Assembly: GCF_013177735.1 (NCBI RefSeq) | Contig: NZ_WOEZ01000150.1 | Coordinates: 24,459 to 88,458, forward strand | Source of the DNA: Paraburkholderia elongata | Lineage (GTDB): Bacteria; Pseudomonadota; Gammaproteobacteria; Burkholderiales; Burkholderiaceae | Length of the DNA stretch: 64,000 nucleotides | Direction: 5' to 3' | Program-made: the position numbers and the translations under genes | Notes under the pieces: model-generated | Seen by the model: the letters and a program-made list of their open reading frames with translations, nothing else | The model's database searches: none | Told to the model about the DNA's origin: nothing | Shown here: positions 42,067-50,464 of the stretch, one piece after another | How positions within the stretch are numbered: position 1 is the stretch's first letter | How the letters are laid out: every line of letters begins with the position of its first letter

Positions 42067-45045
42067 TCACGCTGCGCGACCGAGCATGAACGCCTCGGCA
42101 CTTCTCCACTTTTCGACCTGCACCAGGCAGGAATTCGGACTCATGCTGCTGGTGCCGGCGGTTTGAGGCCGGTCGGGGGTCAGCATATTCATGCAACCAC
42201 CGATCTCGACGCGCTCGCCATCGATTTCAATCAGTTGAAATTCGGCGCTCGCCTCGTACGACTTGACCACTCCCGCGTTGACCAGCGGCGAGACATCGGC
42301 CGCGCAGATCACTGCGCCCCGGTCGTTGTAAACCTTGACCAGGTCGCGATGGGCAATGCCTCGAATGGCTGCGTCTGCCCGACTAAGCCTCAGCAGCCAG
42401 AAGCGGTGCCCGCCGACCAGCGCGCGATGGTCCTCGATGCTGTTCACCGAGGAGTTCTTGCCGTCGCAATGGGTATGGAAGCTGTAACGACTATGAGTGG
42501 CAATCAACTGCAGCGGATAACGCTGGGCCAGGTCCGAGCGCAGCCCCTCCCAGGAGGGGATATACCGGTTAAGCGCCGGGCGCTCGGGATTGTCCGCAGT
42601 ATGCCGCTTCAGCAACTCCGGCACGAACTCCAGCTTGCCGCTCGGCGTCTGCAGTCCTGTTCCAAATTTTTCGGCGAACTGGGACGGCAACGGGTGGGGT
42701 TCCTGAAGGTCTTTCCGCCGGCCCTCCGCGAACCAGCGCATGTCCACCGGATGGCGCAACTCGGGCTTTTCGGGTGGCACGACAAAATAGCCCTTGCGGC
42801 AGAACTCGCGCCACGAAATGTGATCGGGCAGATCCGACGAGTCGAAGACCCGCTTGACCCAGTCAAGCTCGCTGCATCCCTCGGTGAACACCCCGCCCAG
42901 GCCCAGCCGGGTCAGGATGGCGGTGAAGATGTCGTAGTCGGAGCGGGACTCGCCCAAAGGCTCGATGCACTTGTGCTGCAGCGTCATCATGCGATGATTG
43001 ACCGTGCCATGCCCATGGTGCGCGTAGCCGCCGGAATTCGACCATTCGCCGATGTCCCAGCGCTCCAGTGGAGTGCACGCAGGCAGGATGATGTCCGCAA
43101 ACTGGGCCTCGCCCTCCATCCAGATCGACTGGTTGACCACGAACTCGATGCTGGAGTGCCGGTAGGCGTCGGCCCAGCGTCCGGAATTCGTCACCGTGCT
43201 GAAGGCGGATCCGCCGTAACGATAGATCATGTGGATCGGCGAATACCCAGGCATGGGGTAGGCGAACGGCGCAAACTGGGCTTCCTGCGACATGCCGTCC
43301 CAGAGGTAGCCCGTGGCATGGCCGTTGATGATGGCGTCGGGCAGTTGCTGCCGCGGGACCATCTGCTTGACCGGATTCATGGTCAGGATATGCGGCATGC
43401 GCTGGTAATTGTTGACCGCATTGGCGGTCCACGCCAGGTCGCCGGAAATGCCACCGTCCGCATAGCCGGGGAAATAGAAATGGAGGTCATGGGGAGCACC
43501 GACTTCAAGGCAGCCGAAATTGACCCCCGGCTTACCCCAGCCCTGCATCGACATCATCATGATCATGCAGCGCGCCCATTGCGCTCCGGTCGCGCCGCGG
43601 CCCGCGCCACCGAATCCCGCGCCGGTCATCCCGACGGCCAGATGGACCTTCCTGTTTCCCCATCGGCGCGCAAGCGCACGGACGTCCTTGGCGGGCACGC
43701 CGGTCTCGCTCTCCTGCCACTCAGGAGTCTTGGGAATGCCGTCGGTTTCGCCGAGAAGATAGGCCCTCCACTCGTCGAACCCGGTCGTGCGGGTGGCGAC
43801 GTAATCCTTGTCGTACAGGTTCTCCACGGCCCACACATACATGATGGCGGTGGCGAGAGCAGCGTCGGTCTGCGGTCGGACCGGAATCCAGCGGCCGCCC
43901 AGCAATTGGGCGGTGGGGTTGCAGTGCGGGTCGATATGAACGAACTCGATGCCGAGCTCCTTGGCCCACAGGCGCCGCGGCGTGCCCTCGAATCCCGCAT
44001 AGGCCCCGTTGGTGCTTTCGGGGTCGCAGGACCAGAAGACGATCATGTCGGCTTCCTTGAGGCAATCCTCGACGCCACCATAGCCGGACGGCACGCCGAT
44101 GCGCATCGAGTTGCCGAAATGATGCATGGCGCCCCAGTACCAGCCTTCCCAACTGTCCGGATTTGCGGCGACCCGCGTGAAGCCGATCAGGTTGGCAAAG
44201 CGCGTCAGCGCGCTGAGGTAGTAGCCCACATTGCCCCACTGGTGGTGGGACGACAGGGGGAAGGTAATGGAACCAGGACCGTGAACGCGCTTCTGCCGGT
44301 TAATTTCATTGGCGAGAATGTCCAGGGCCTCGTCCCAGCCAATACGCACATAGCCAGACTTGCCCCGGTTCTGGGGATTGCGTTCGCCGTCAGGGTCGAA
44401 ATCGACCCGCTTCATGGGATGAAGGATGCGCTTGTCGGAGTAGACGAGCGACTTGAGCGTCAAGGCGTGCGGCGCGACCAATCCACGCCGTGGCGGACTG
44501 AAGCGGCGTCCGCGCGCCTCGATCACCCAGCTTGGCGCATCCGTGCTGTCCAGCTCGATGGGGGTCACCCGAACGACGCGACCATCCTTGACGTAGACGA
44601 ACAGAGGCCCGCCGTTGGTGCAGGTGGTGTAGCGGCGGGTACCGTCGCGCATCGGCGTGCCCATCGGCAGGCCGACGGTCTGCATCATGCTCAGGGTTTG
44701 CATGAGCCAAACCAGAAGTTCGTCCTCGCCCTCGGTGACCACCTTGAAGTTCTTGGCGGCGTGGATGATTTCGCCCTGATCCGGCTTGGGCGAAAGGAAC
44801 TTCAGGGCGGTGGCCACATCCTTGAAGGCCATGCGCACGTCGGGCCGCCGATGCCTGCCGGCGCGCGACCGAACGCGCCCGTTCGTGAACGTGATGACGC
44901 GACCGATGCTTTCATCCATGAGTCCGATCCAGGCCACGAGGTCGCGCTCCTTCAGGCGATCACGATAGGCGGGAAAGCGGCGTGCCGTCAGGTCAAGGAC
45001 CTTGGGCAAGGCAAAAAGAATGGTCTTGAGGACCTGTCGTTTCAT
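42067..45045 (-). CDS. Molybdopterin oxidoreductase, transhydroxylase-like large subunit with SCP2-like N-terminal region
   Basis: A 992-residue protein. Residues about 25-115 (IGRVITFTNGRVRSR; PDVRMAFKDVATALKFLSP; NFKVVTEGEDELL) have the pattern of an SCP2 sterol-carrier-like domain. From about residue 135 a bis-MGD molybdoenzyme follows: RRYTTCTNGGPLFVYVKDG has one Cys only, so no Fe-S cluster is expected here, as in pyrogallol transhydroxylase; MIVFWSCDPESTNGAYAG, HCNPTAQLLGGRWIPVRPQT and QTPSGKLEFVPE are cofactor-binding blocks. The ATG at 45045 is preferred over an upstream TTG. It pairs with the ferredoxin-type subunit. The likely substrate is a phenol or other hydrophobic ring. Confidence 0.85.
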   Translation of the reverse strand: MKRQVLKTILFALPKVLDLTARRFPAYRDRLKERDLVAWIGLMDESIGRVITFTNGRVRSRAGRHRRPDVRMAFKDVATALKFLSPKPDQGEIIHAAKNFKVVTEGEDELLVWLMQTLSMMQTVGLPMGTPMRDGTRRYTTCTNGGPLFVYVKDGRVVRVTPIELDSTDAPSWVIEARGRRFSPPRRGLVAPHALTLKSLVYSDKRILHPMKRVDFDPDGERNPQNRGKSGYVRIGWDEALDILANEINRQKRVHGPGSITFPLSSHHQWGNVGYYLSALTRFANLIGFTRVAANPDSWEGWYWGAMHHFGNSMRIGVPSGYGGVEDCLKEADMIVFWSCDPESTNGAYAGFEGTPRRLWAKELGIEFVHIDPHCNPTAQLLGGRWIPVRPQTDAALATAIMYVWAVENLYDKDYVATRTTGFDEWRAYLLGETDGIPKTPEWQESETGVPAKDVRALARRWGNRKVHLAVGMTGAGFGGAGRGATGAQWARCMIMMMSMQGWGKPGVNFGCLEVGAPHDLHFYFPGYADGGISGDLAWTANAVNNYQRMPHILTMNPVKQMVPRQQLPDAIINGHATGYLWDGMSQEAQFAPFAYPMPGYSPIHMIYRYGGSAFSTVTNSGRWADAYRHSSIEFVVNQSIWMEGEAQFADIILPACTPLERWDIGEWSNSGGYAHHGHGTVNHRMMTLQHKCIEPLGESRSDYDIFTAILTRLGLGGVFTEGCSELDWVKRVFDSSDLPDHISWREFCRKGYFVVPPEKPELRHPVDMRWFAEGRRKDLQEPHPLPSQFAEKFGTGLQTPSGKLEFVPELLKRHTADNPERPALNRYIPSWEGLRSDLAQRYPLQLIATHSRYSFHTHCDGKNSSVNSIEDHRALVGGHRFWLLRLSRADAAIRGIAHRDLVKVYNDRGAVICAADVSPLVNAGVVKSYEASAEFQLIEIDGERVEIGGCMNMLTPDRPQTAGTSSMSPNSCLVQVEKWRSAEAFMLGRAA

Positions 45046-45125
45046 TGTTCGATCCAAAGAGAAGCTTTGCTGCGCAAGCGGTGGTCGTAATCGATCGTGA
45101 AGTCGCGGACCGCAGCCAGGTGGTG

Positions 45126-45866
45126 CTAGAACGTATAAGCAACGTTCACGAAGACGTTAAGCGGATTGATTCGCAGCGTCGATCTGGAAACGATCTGCGT
45201 TCCCGTTGCGGTCTGCCCGTATAACGTCAGGTGGGTCTTCACCGGAACGTAGCCGAGAGAGGTTCCGATCGACCAGTGTTTTGTAATCGCGTAATTTGCC
45301 CCGACCTCGAATACAGGATTCCACGATGAACTGAGCGTCGCACGTGCCGAGCCGCCTGGACCCAGGCTATCAGTGACAAACTGGCTATTGGTTGTCCGAA
45401 CCTGGGTGAACCACGTATAGTTCACGCCGAGCCCTATGAACGGACGGAATTTCGATTCGGCTGAAAACAGGTGGTATCGAAGTTCGATGGCGGGCGGCAT
45501 CGGCTTTGTCGTGCCGAGGTTGCCATACTTCTGTAGCGTCCCGTCGCCAACCAGATTCACCTTCATCGGTAGTCCAAAAAGCATCGCGACACCAATGTTG
45601 TCCGTGACGTAGTACTCGGTGGTAATTCCCACCGTATCCGTCGAGCTGGCATGCGCTCCGCTACCAGACAGCTGGTGATTCACCGCTACGCCGCCAATGC
45701 TTTCCACGGTTAGTGGCGTTGCGTCACCCTGTGGCGCAATGTGAAGCCATCCTGTCGACAGCGTTATGCTTCCGGCAGACTGCGCATGGGCATTGTCGAT
45801 AACCGCGGCCGAGCAGATGCAAGCCGCCATACCGACCGAACTGATTGCGCGTTTGTAATTCCTCAT
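45126..45866 (-). CDS. ompW: OmpW family outer membrane protein
   Basis: A 246-residue outer-membrane barrel. The signal peptide ends at NAHAQ (residue 29). The body shows OmpW-type strands: ITLSTGWLHIAPQGDAT, TEYYVTDNIGVAMLFGLP, ELRYHLFSAESKFRPFIGLGVNYTWF (in pieces) and WSIGTSLGYVPVKTHLTL, ending in Phe (NVFVNVAYTF) as required for BAM. OmpW proteins form narrow channels for hydrophobic compounds, which fits the aromatic/hydrophobic substrates of the neighbouring operons. It stops 80 bases before the molybdoenzyme start region and may be cotranscribed with it. Confidence 0.9.
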   Translation of the reverse strand: MRNYKRAISSVGMAACICSAAVIDNAHAQSAGSITLSTGWLHIAPQGDATPLTVESIGGVAVNHQLSGSGAHASSTDTVGITTEYYVTDNIGVAMLFGLPMKVNLVGDGTLQKYGNLGTTKPMPPAIELRYHLFSAESKFRPFIGLGVNYTWFTQVRTTNSQFVTDSLGPGGSARATLSSSWNPVFEVGANYAITKHWSIGTSLGYVPVKTHLTLYGQTATGTQIVSRSTLRINPLNVFVNVAYTF

Positions 45867-45994
45867 GTCTCTTCTCCTGTCGCTATGTCTGGAAATTTTT
45901 ATGAATCATTGGTGTTGCGGCTGACTCTGCTCAATTGATTGCTTTATTCCTTTGGTACAGCTAGACATGCCACACACTCCGATCGCCCTGCGCC

Positions 45995-46237
45995 CTAGTA
46001 AGCGTGCATGGCAAGACGTTCCGTCTCAGGCGGGAATACGGACCACGTACCGTCGCGGTGCCGGAAGAAAAAGAATCCAAGCGGGCCTGTCGGTAGCAGT
46101 AGCTCGATACGCACACACGGCCTCTGATTCGAACGTGCACGGCTGAATCGGGTAACCCGAACCGGCGTCGAAGAAGTCGGCCCGAGCCATTTTTCAACCT
46201 GCGAACGCAAAGACCTTTCTGATGCAACACCCATCAT
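45995..46237 (-). CDS. Small Burkholderia-type hypothetical protein
   Basis: An 80-residue protein starting MMGVASERSLRSQVEKWLGP, with a middle of alternating basic and hydrophobic residues and the end FFFRHRDGTWSVFPPETERL. Small proteins of this plan are frequent in Burkholderia genomes; no function is known. The start among several ATGs is uncertain (46237 follows GGATGAAG). It stands alone between OmpW and the aromatic operon. Confidence 0.55.
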   Translation of the reverse strand: MMGVASERSLRSQVEKWLGPTSSTPVRVTRFSRARSNQRPCVRIELLLPTGPLGFFFFRHRDGTWSVFPPETERLAMHAY

Positions 46238-46371
46238 CTTCATCCACAAATTAGGTTTACTAAGCTCATAACATCGTCAGGCATTGGAAATACGCATCGG
46301 GGCGCGTGCGGGTGATTAACCTTTAATCCGCGCGCATGACCGAACGCGCCCCTTTGATGTCCTGGCTCGTG

Positions 46372-48393
46372 TTACGCTGGCCTGCCGCGCGCATCTATCG
46401 CTGCCGGGTCCATCACAGTCGGTTGCTCTGCCCGTGAGGGCCTCGCGGCGGCGGCCGAGATCGAAAATGCGAACGGAAAGCGCCCGAGCACGGAAGTCGC
46501 CAATGCTTTGAGCGCGGGGTTGGAAAGTTCGACGTGGAGCGAAATGCCGCGCGAGGTGTCATCAATCAGGCTAACGGTTGCATCCTCGACGCCTGCTTCC
46601 GCGAGTGCCGACTGCAGGGCGTCCGTCATTTCGCGCCGCTTCAGTGCGGGCTTGAAGATCTTGCCAACGCCCGTCAGAGGTATCGCATCCACGATCCGTA
46701 TGCCCTTCGGCAACGCGGCACGTTCGTTTATCTCGTGGCGCAGAAACTCGGCCAATTCTGCTTCGGTTGCGGTGGTGCCTGGTTTCAACTGAACATAGGC
46801 AACCGGCAACTCACCGGCGTGCATATCCGGGCGCCCTATCGCTGCGGCGATCTGGACTGCGGGATGCCGATGCAGTGGTTCTTCGATTGCCGCCGGGTCG
46901 ATGTTGTGCCCCCCGCGGATGATCAGTTCCTTCTGCCGGCCGGTGAGCCAGAAGTAACCGTCGGGATCGCAGCGTCCGAGATCGCCGGTGTTGAGCCAGC
47001 GCGTGCCGTCACCGCCTTCCATCCAGAGGCCGCTGTTCTGCTCCGGGCGGGTATAGCCAACGAACACGTTTGGCCCGGAGATAACCAGTTGCCCGACCTC
47101 ATCCGCAACGCAATCCCGTACATAGCGGCCGGTTTCGTCGACCACCACCGCTTTCATTGCCTGACCGGGCAGACGAAGCCCAATCGAACCGACCCTACGC
47201 TCGCCAAGCGGAGGATTGACGCTGCTGACGCAGGTACCTTCCGTGAGGCCGTAGCCCTCCAGGATTCTTACGCCGGTACGCTCCTGGAATGTGCGGAGCA
47301 GTTCCACCGGCATGGGGGCGGCGCCGCACAGCCCATACTCGAGCGAACTGATATCGTGCTCGCCAACCGGAACGTCCAGCAGAGACCCATAGAGTGTCGG
47401 GACACCGCTGAAGAAATTGATGCGGTAATGCTCGACAATTTCCCAGAAACGCTTGACTACGCCCTCGCCCCGATAACCTTGCGGTGTGCCGAGCACGACG
47501 TGGGCACCACGCGAGAACGCCAGCAGACCTGTAACCAGTACGGCGTTGACGTGGAAAAGCGGCAATCCGCAAAAAATCGTTTTCCCCGGCCCAATGCTTT
47601 CGCCGAAGAATTGACCCGCGTTCCACGCATTGGCCACCTCATTGCCGTGCCGTCGAATCGCAATCTTCGGCAGTCCGGTGGTGCCGCCCGTGCAGAAGAA
47701 GGACGATAGATCGTCGACACCCATCCCATGCACGCTGCCGAGCGCCTCGTCTTCCTTGGCAATCGCGGTGCTGAAATCGTGAATGCCCACATGTGAAGGA
47801 ACGGCACTGTGAATGCCGCCAGGCCCATGCAATCTTGAACACTCGTCACGGTGCAGCGTCCGGGCCGCGGAACGCTTTTCGCGCGGCATCCGGTCGGCCA
47901 GATTGACGAGCACAAGATCCTTCAGGGAAGGCACTTTATGCAGCACCGCTTGCACTTTTTGCCAAAGATCAGTGCCTGGAAATGGCGCCAGTGTGACGAG
48001 CACGCTGGCCCCCGAAGCGTTGAGCAGTTCGCCGATAGCCTCCCCCTCAAGCAGCGGATTGATCGCGCAGACGATTCCCGCCGCCTCAGCGCCCCAGATC
48101 ACGAAGTGTGTCTCCGGGAGGTTGGGCAGTACATAGGCGACAACTGAGTCGCGTCGCACTCCCAGCCGCGAAAACATGTTCGCGGTTCGCGTGATGTCGC
48201 GCACCAGTTGGCCATAGGTCCAGCACTCGCCGTTCCGGTACTCGTCGGCCATTGCAATGAACGAAAGCGCGGGTGCCGATGGATTGATGGCGGCGCCCCG
48301 GCAGATCATCTCGTAGGTACTCGACGGCAGGTCCGTCAACTGACTTTGCGTTTCGATGGCCTGGACATCGTCCATGTTCGCGACGCCTGTCAT
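46372..48393 (-). CDS. AMP-forming acyl-CoA synthetase
   Basis: A 673-residue ANL-superfamily ligase that adenylates a carboxylic acid and forms its CoA thioester. Visible motifs: P-loop FCTGGTTGLPKIAIRRHGNE (about residues 240-258), GYGLTEGT, LNTGDLGRCDPDGYFWLTGR, ELIIRGGHNIDP, and the catalytic Lys in PLTGVGKIFKP. It has a C-terminal extension of about 80 residues beyond the usual end. The ATG overlaps the stop of the FAA-hydrolase-like gene by four bases. In this operon it probably activates an organic acid released from ring cleavage, or the starting aromatic acid. Confidence 0.88.
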   Translation of the reverse strand: MTGVANMDDVQAIETQSQLTDLPSSTYEMICRGAAINPSAPALSFIAMADEYRNGECWTYGQLVRDITRTANMFSRLGVRRDSVVAYVLPNLPETHFVIWGAEAAGIVCAINPLLEGEAIGELLNASGASVLVTLAPFPGTDLWQKVQAVLHKVPSLKDLVLVNLADRMPREKRSAARTLHRDECSRLHGPGGIHSAVPSHVGIHDFSTAIAKEDEALGSVHGMGVDDLSSFFCTGGTTGLPKIAIRRHGNEVANAWNAGQFFGESIGPGKTIFCGLPLFHVNAVLVTGLLAFSRGAHVVLGTPQGYRGEGVVKRFWEIVEHYRINFFSGVPTLYGSLLDVPVGEHDISSLEYGLCGAAPMPVELLRTFQERTGVRILEGYGLTEGTCVSSVNPPLGERRVGSIGLRLPGQAMKAVVVDETGRYVRDCVADEVGQLVISGPNVFVGYTRPEQNSGLWMEGGDGTRWLNTGDLGRCDPDGYFWLTGRQKELIIRGGHNIDPAAIEEPLHRHPAVQIAAAIGRPDMHAGELPVAYVQLKPGTTATEAELAEFLRHEINERAALPKGIRIVDAIPLTGVGKIFKPALKRREMTDALQSALAEAGVEDATVSLIDDTSRGISLHVELSNPALKALATSVLGRFPFAFSISAAAARPSRAEQPTVMDPAAIDARGRPA

Positions 48394-49346
48394 GCTGCCT
48401 CGTCAACAATAACGTTCCGCTGCACGCCCAGATTGATGGCGCCGTCGCAGCTGACGATATGCGCTTCCACGAGGTCCCCCGCTCGCAGGTATTGCGGCCT
48501 GTCCTCCTGCATCTTCAGAAAAAGGCGCCACTTTTCTGCTTCGGGCAGTTGCGCCGCGGCGCGCTGCTTTTCGGGCGACGGGATGCTCAGCGCACAACCG
48601 GAAGGTGTCCCGGTGGCGAGCAAATCGCCGGCGTGCAGGTCGTGAACGGCGGAAAGCTCCGTTAAGGTCTCTACCGGGCCGTAGACGAGGCCCGCCGTGG
48701 AGTCATTCTGGCGGACCGTTCCGTTTACCGTCAGCGTCAGCACGAGTTCCTTTAGCTTCGGAATATCCTGTTTCTCCAGGAGGCAAAGATAAGGGCCGAC
48801 GGGGCCAAACGTGCGATAGCTTTTGCCCTTGTAGAACTGCATTTGCGGAATCTGGATATCGCGCGCGGAATAGTCGTTGACGATCACGGCGCCTGCGATG
48901 TAGTCATGCAGATTCTCTTCGGTGACAGATTCGCGGGACGTAATGTCGCGTTTGAGGACGAGACCGAGTTCGATCTCGTAGTCGAGGAACTGCACCCCGT
49001 TTGGCTTAACCACAGGCGAGTCGGCCGGAACAATGCAGCTCGTCGCCTTCGTGAAGATCATGTTGAATTTCTTCACATCCGGGTCCATCCCGGACTCGAT
49101 CATATGCTGGCGATAATTTGCGCCCTGGCAGATGAACTGCTGATTGGCAGTCACGGGCGACAACCATTGCACTTCCGATTCGGGAATCGTCAGACCGCGT
49201 GGCAGGAACAGCCGTTCGATCGGGTTGGCCTCGATAAACTCAGCGGTCGACCTGAATTCGCCGGGAATCGGCGTGATAGCGCCATTAGCGACCACGCCCC
49301 ACTGGGCGTGGCCGTGATGCAGGTAATGCAGAACGTGAAGTGCCAT
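48390..49346 (-). CDS. Fumarylacetoacetate hydrolase family protein
   Basis: A 318-residue FAH-fold enzyme. The metal site is FLDYEIELGLVLKRD (Glu pair, near residue 121), followed by VIVNDYSARDIQ, KSYRTFGPVGPYL and LLATGTPSGCAL in the family order; an N-terminal domain of about 70 residues precedes. Relatives split or decarboxylate 2-keto-enoic acids such as meta-cleavage products, or act as 2-oxo-pent-4-enoate hydratases. The position directly after the extradiol dioxygenase fits hydrolysis or decarboxylation of the ring-cleavage product. Confidence 0.88.
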   Translation of the reverse strand: MALHVLHYLHHGHAQWGVVANGAITPIPGEFRSTAEFIEANPIERLFLPRGLTIPESEVQWLSPVTANQQFICQGANYRQHMIESGMDPDVKKFNMIFTKATSCIVPADSPVVKPNGVQFLDYEIELGLVLKRDITSRESVTEENLHDYIAGAVIVNDYSARDIQIPQMQFYKGKSYRTFGPVGPYLCLLEKQDIPKLKELVLTLTVNGTVRQNDSTAGLVYGPVETLTELSAVHDLHAGDLLATGTPSGCALSIPSPEKQRAAAQLPEAEKWRLFLKMQEDRPQYLRAGDLVEAHIVSCDGAINLGVQRNVIVDEAA

Positions 49347-49380
49347 TTATCGATCTCCGGATTTTATGGAAGGGATTGGT

Positions 49381-50451
49381 TCAGGCGAAAATCTTTGCCA
49401 GCCTGCGCAGCTTGGCGAACGTCAGGTCGGGGCTGCGGCGCAGGTTTTTGACGAGCGCCACGATGCTCGCGGGCGTGAATTTTGGTTTGGTGAAGCTGCG
49501 CGGCATTGCCGGTCCCCACTGCGCCATCGCTTCGCGACTCACCGCATGCACGCCCGCGGGCGTGTCGGCTGTAAAAAGATCGCCGTCGCAATAGTGTTCA
49601 TGCTTGTCGCCCCACGGATCCTGCCAGTAGTCGAAAATCTGGCTGCCCAGGATATGCCGGCCGATGCCCCACGCGTGCGTCCATCCCTTGTCGCGCAACA
49701 CGCGCTGCCCCATGCCAATCGCGTCAGCGTCGACGACTTCGTACGCGCTATGGCTGTAGGTCGGCACGAAACCTTGTGCGAGCGCGAGCGTATGGTGATC
49801 GGCCGGCCTGCCGCCCAGATCGAGCCGCATGAATGCAACGACGGGCGAACCATCCGGAAGTACCTGTACATCGCTTGGAATAAAGCCGAAGTGCTGCGTA
49901 TACCACGCGCAGGTTTCCTGATAGTCGACGAGTTCGAGCACCACATGTCCGAGCCGGATGATTTCCGGCGCGCATTCGGGCGGCCGCTGCGTTCCGTTAA
50001 TGCGCACGGCCGCGTCCACGGAATTGAACGGCAACGGTGGCCGATGAGATAGCGCCGAAGCCGGCGCCTGATCCCATATCGCATCGACGCGAAAACCGGA
50101 AGGATCAGTCAAGCGTACGGTATAGCCGCCGCCCGGCAAGGGCGAGCGTTCGACCGCAGATGCGCCAGGCAGCCTTGCAAGCGCATCGAACTCGGCCTTT
50201 GTGTCGACCTGCAGCCCGAGCCCAACGAACCGGGACTTCGGTGCCCTTTGGATCACGTAGCAAAAATGCGAAGCACCCGTTCCTCGGAATAGAACAAGCT
50301 CTTCAGTGCGCGACACAGTTCGGAGACCGAAATCATTGAGAAATTCCTCGGTTTTCACAAGATCCGGCCGATCGAATATCAGGTAGGTCAATGCCGATGC
50401 TTTCGTCGTGGGATTGCGATGACGGGCCGGCTGTGCGGTGGTCAGTTTCAT
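49381..50451 (-). CDS. Type I extradiol (VOC) ring-cleavage dioxygenase
   Basis: A 356-residue two-domain VOC protein. The first half (ALTYLIFDRPDLVKTEEFLN to DPSGFRVDAIWD) is the degenerate domain. The second half has the metal ligands: His in RLGHVVLELVDY, His in SHSAYEVVDAD and Glu in DKHEHYCDGDLF, as in 2,3-dihydroxybiphenyl dioxygenase. A basic C-terminal tail of about 45 residues is unusual. It should open a catechol-type ring with iron and oxygen. It is followed by the FAH-like gene after 34 bases and preceded by the hydroxylase gene. Confidence 0.88.
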   Translation of the reverse strand: MKLTTAQPARHRNPTTKASALTYLIFDRPDLVKTEEFLNDFGLRTVSRTEELVLFRGTGASHFCYVIQRAPKSRFVGLGLQVDTKAEFDALARLPGASAVERSPLPGGGYTVRLTDPSGFRVDAIWDQAPASALSHRPPLPFNSVDAAVRINGTQRPPECAPEIIRLGHVVLELVDYQETCAWYTQHFGFIPSDVQVLPDGSPVVAFMRLDLGGRPADHHTLALAQGFVPTYSHSAYEVVDADAIGMGQRVLRDKGWTHAWGIGRHILGSQIFDYWQDPWGDKHEHYCDGDLFTADTPAGVHAVSREAMAQWGPAMPRSFTKPKFTPASIVALVKNLRRSPDLTFAKLRRLAKIFA

Positions 50452-50464
50452 GGCAGGACGGAAA

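Noticed and set aside
41968..45090. Plus-strand open frame of 1040 codons
   Set aside because: It is antisense to the molybdoenzyme and the ferredoxin-type gene, both with clear motifs. The frame is long only because of high GC; its translation is Arg/His/Gly-rich with no domain.
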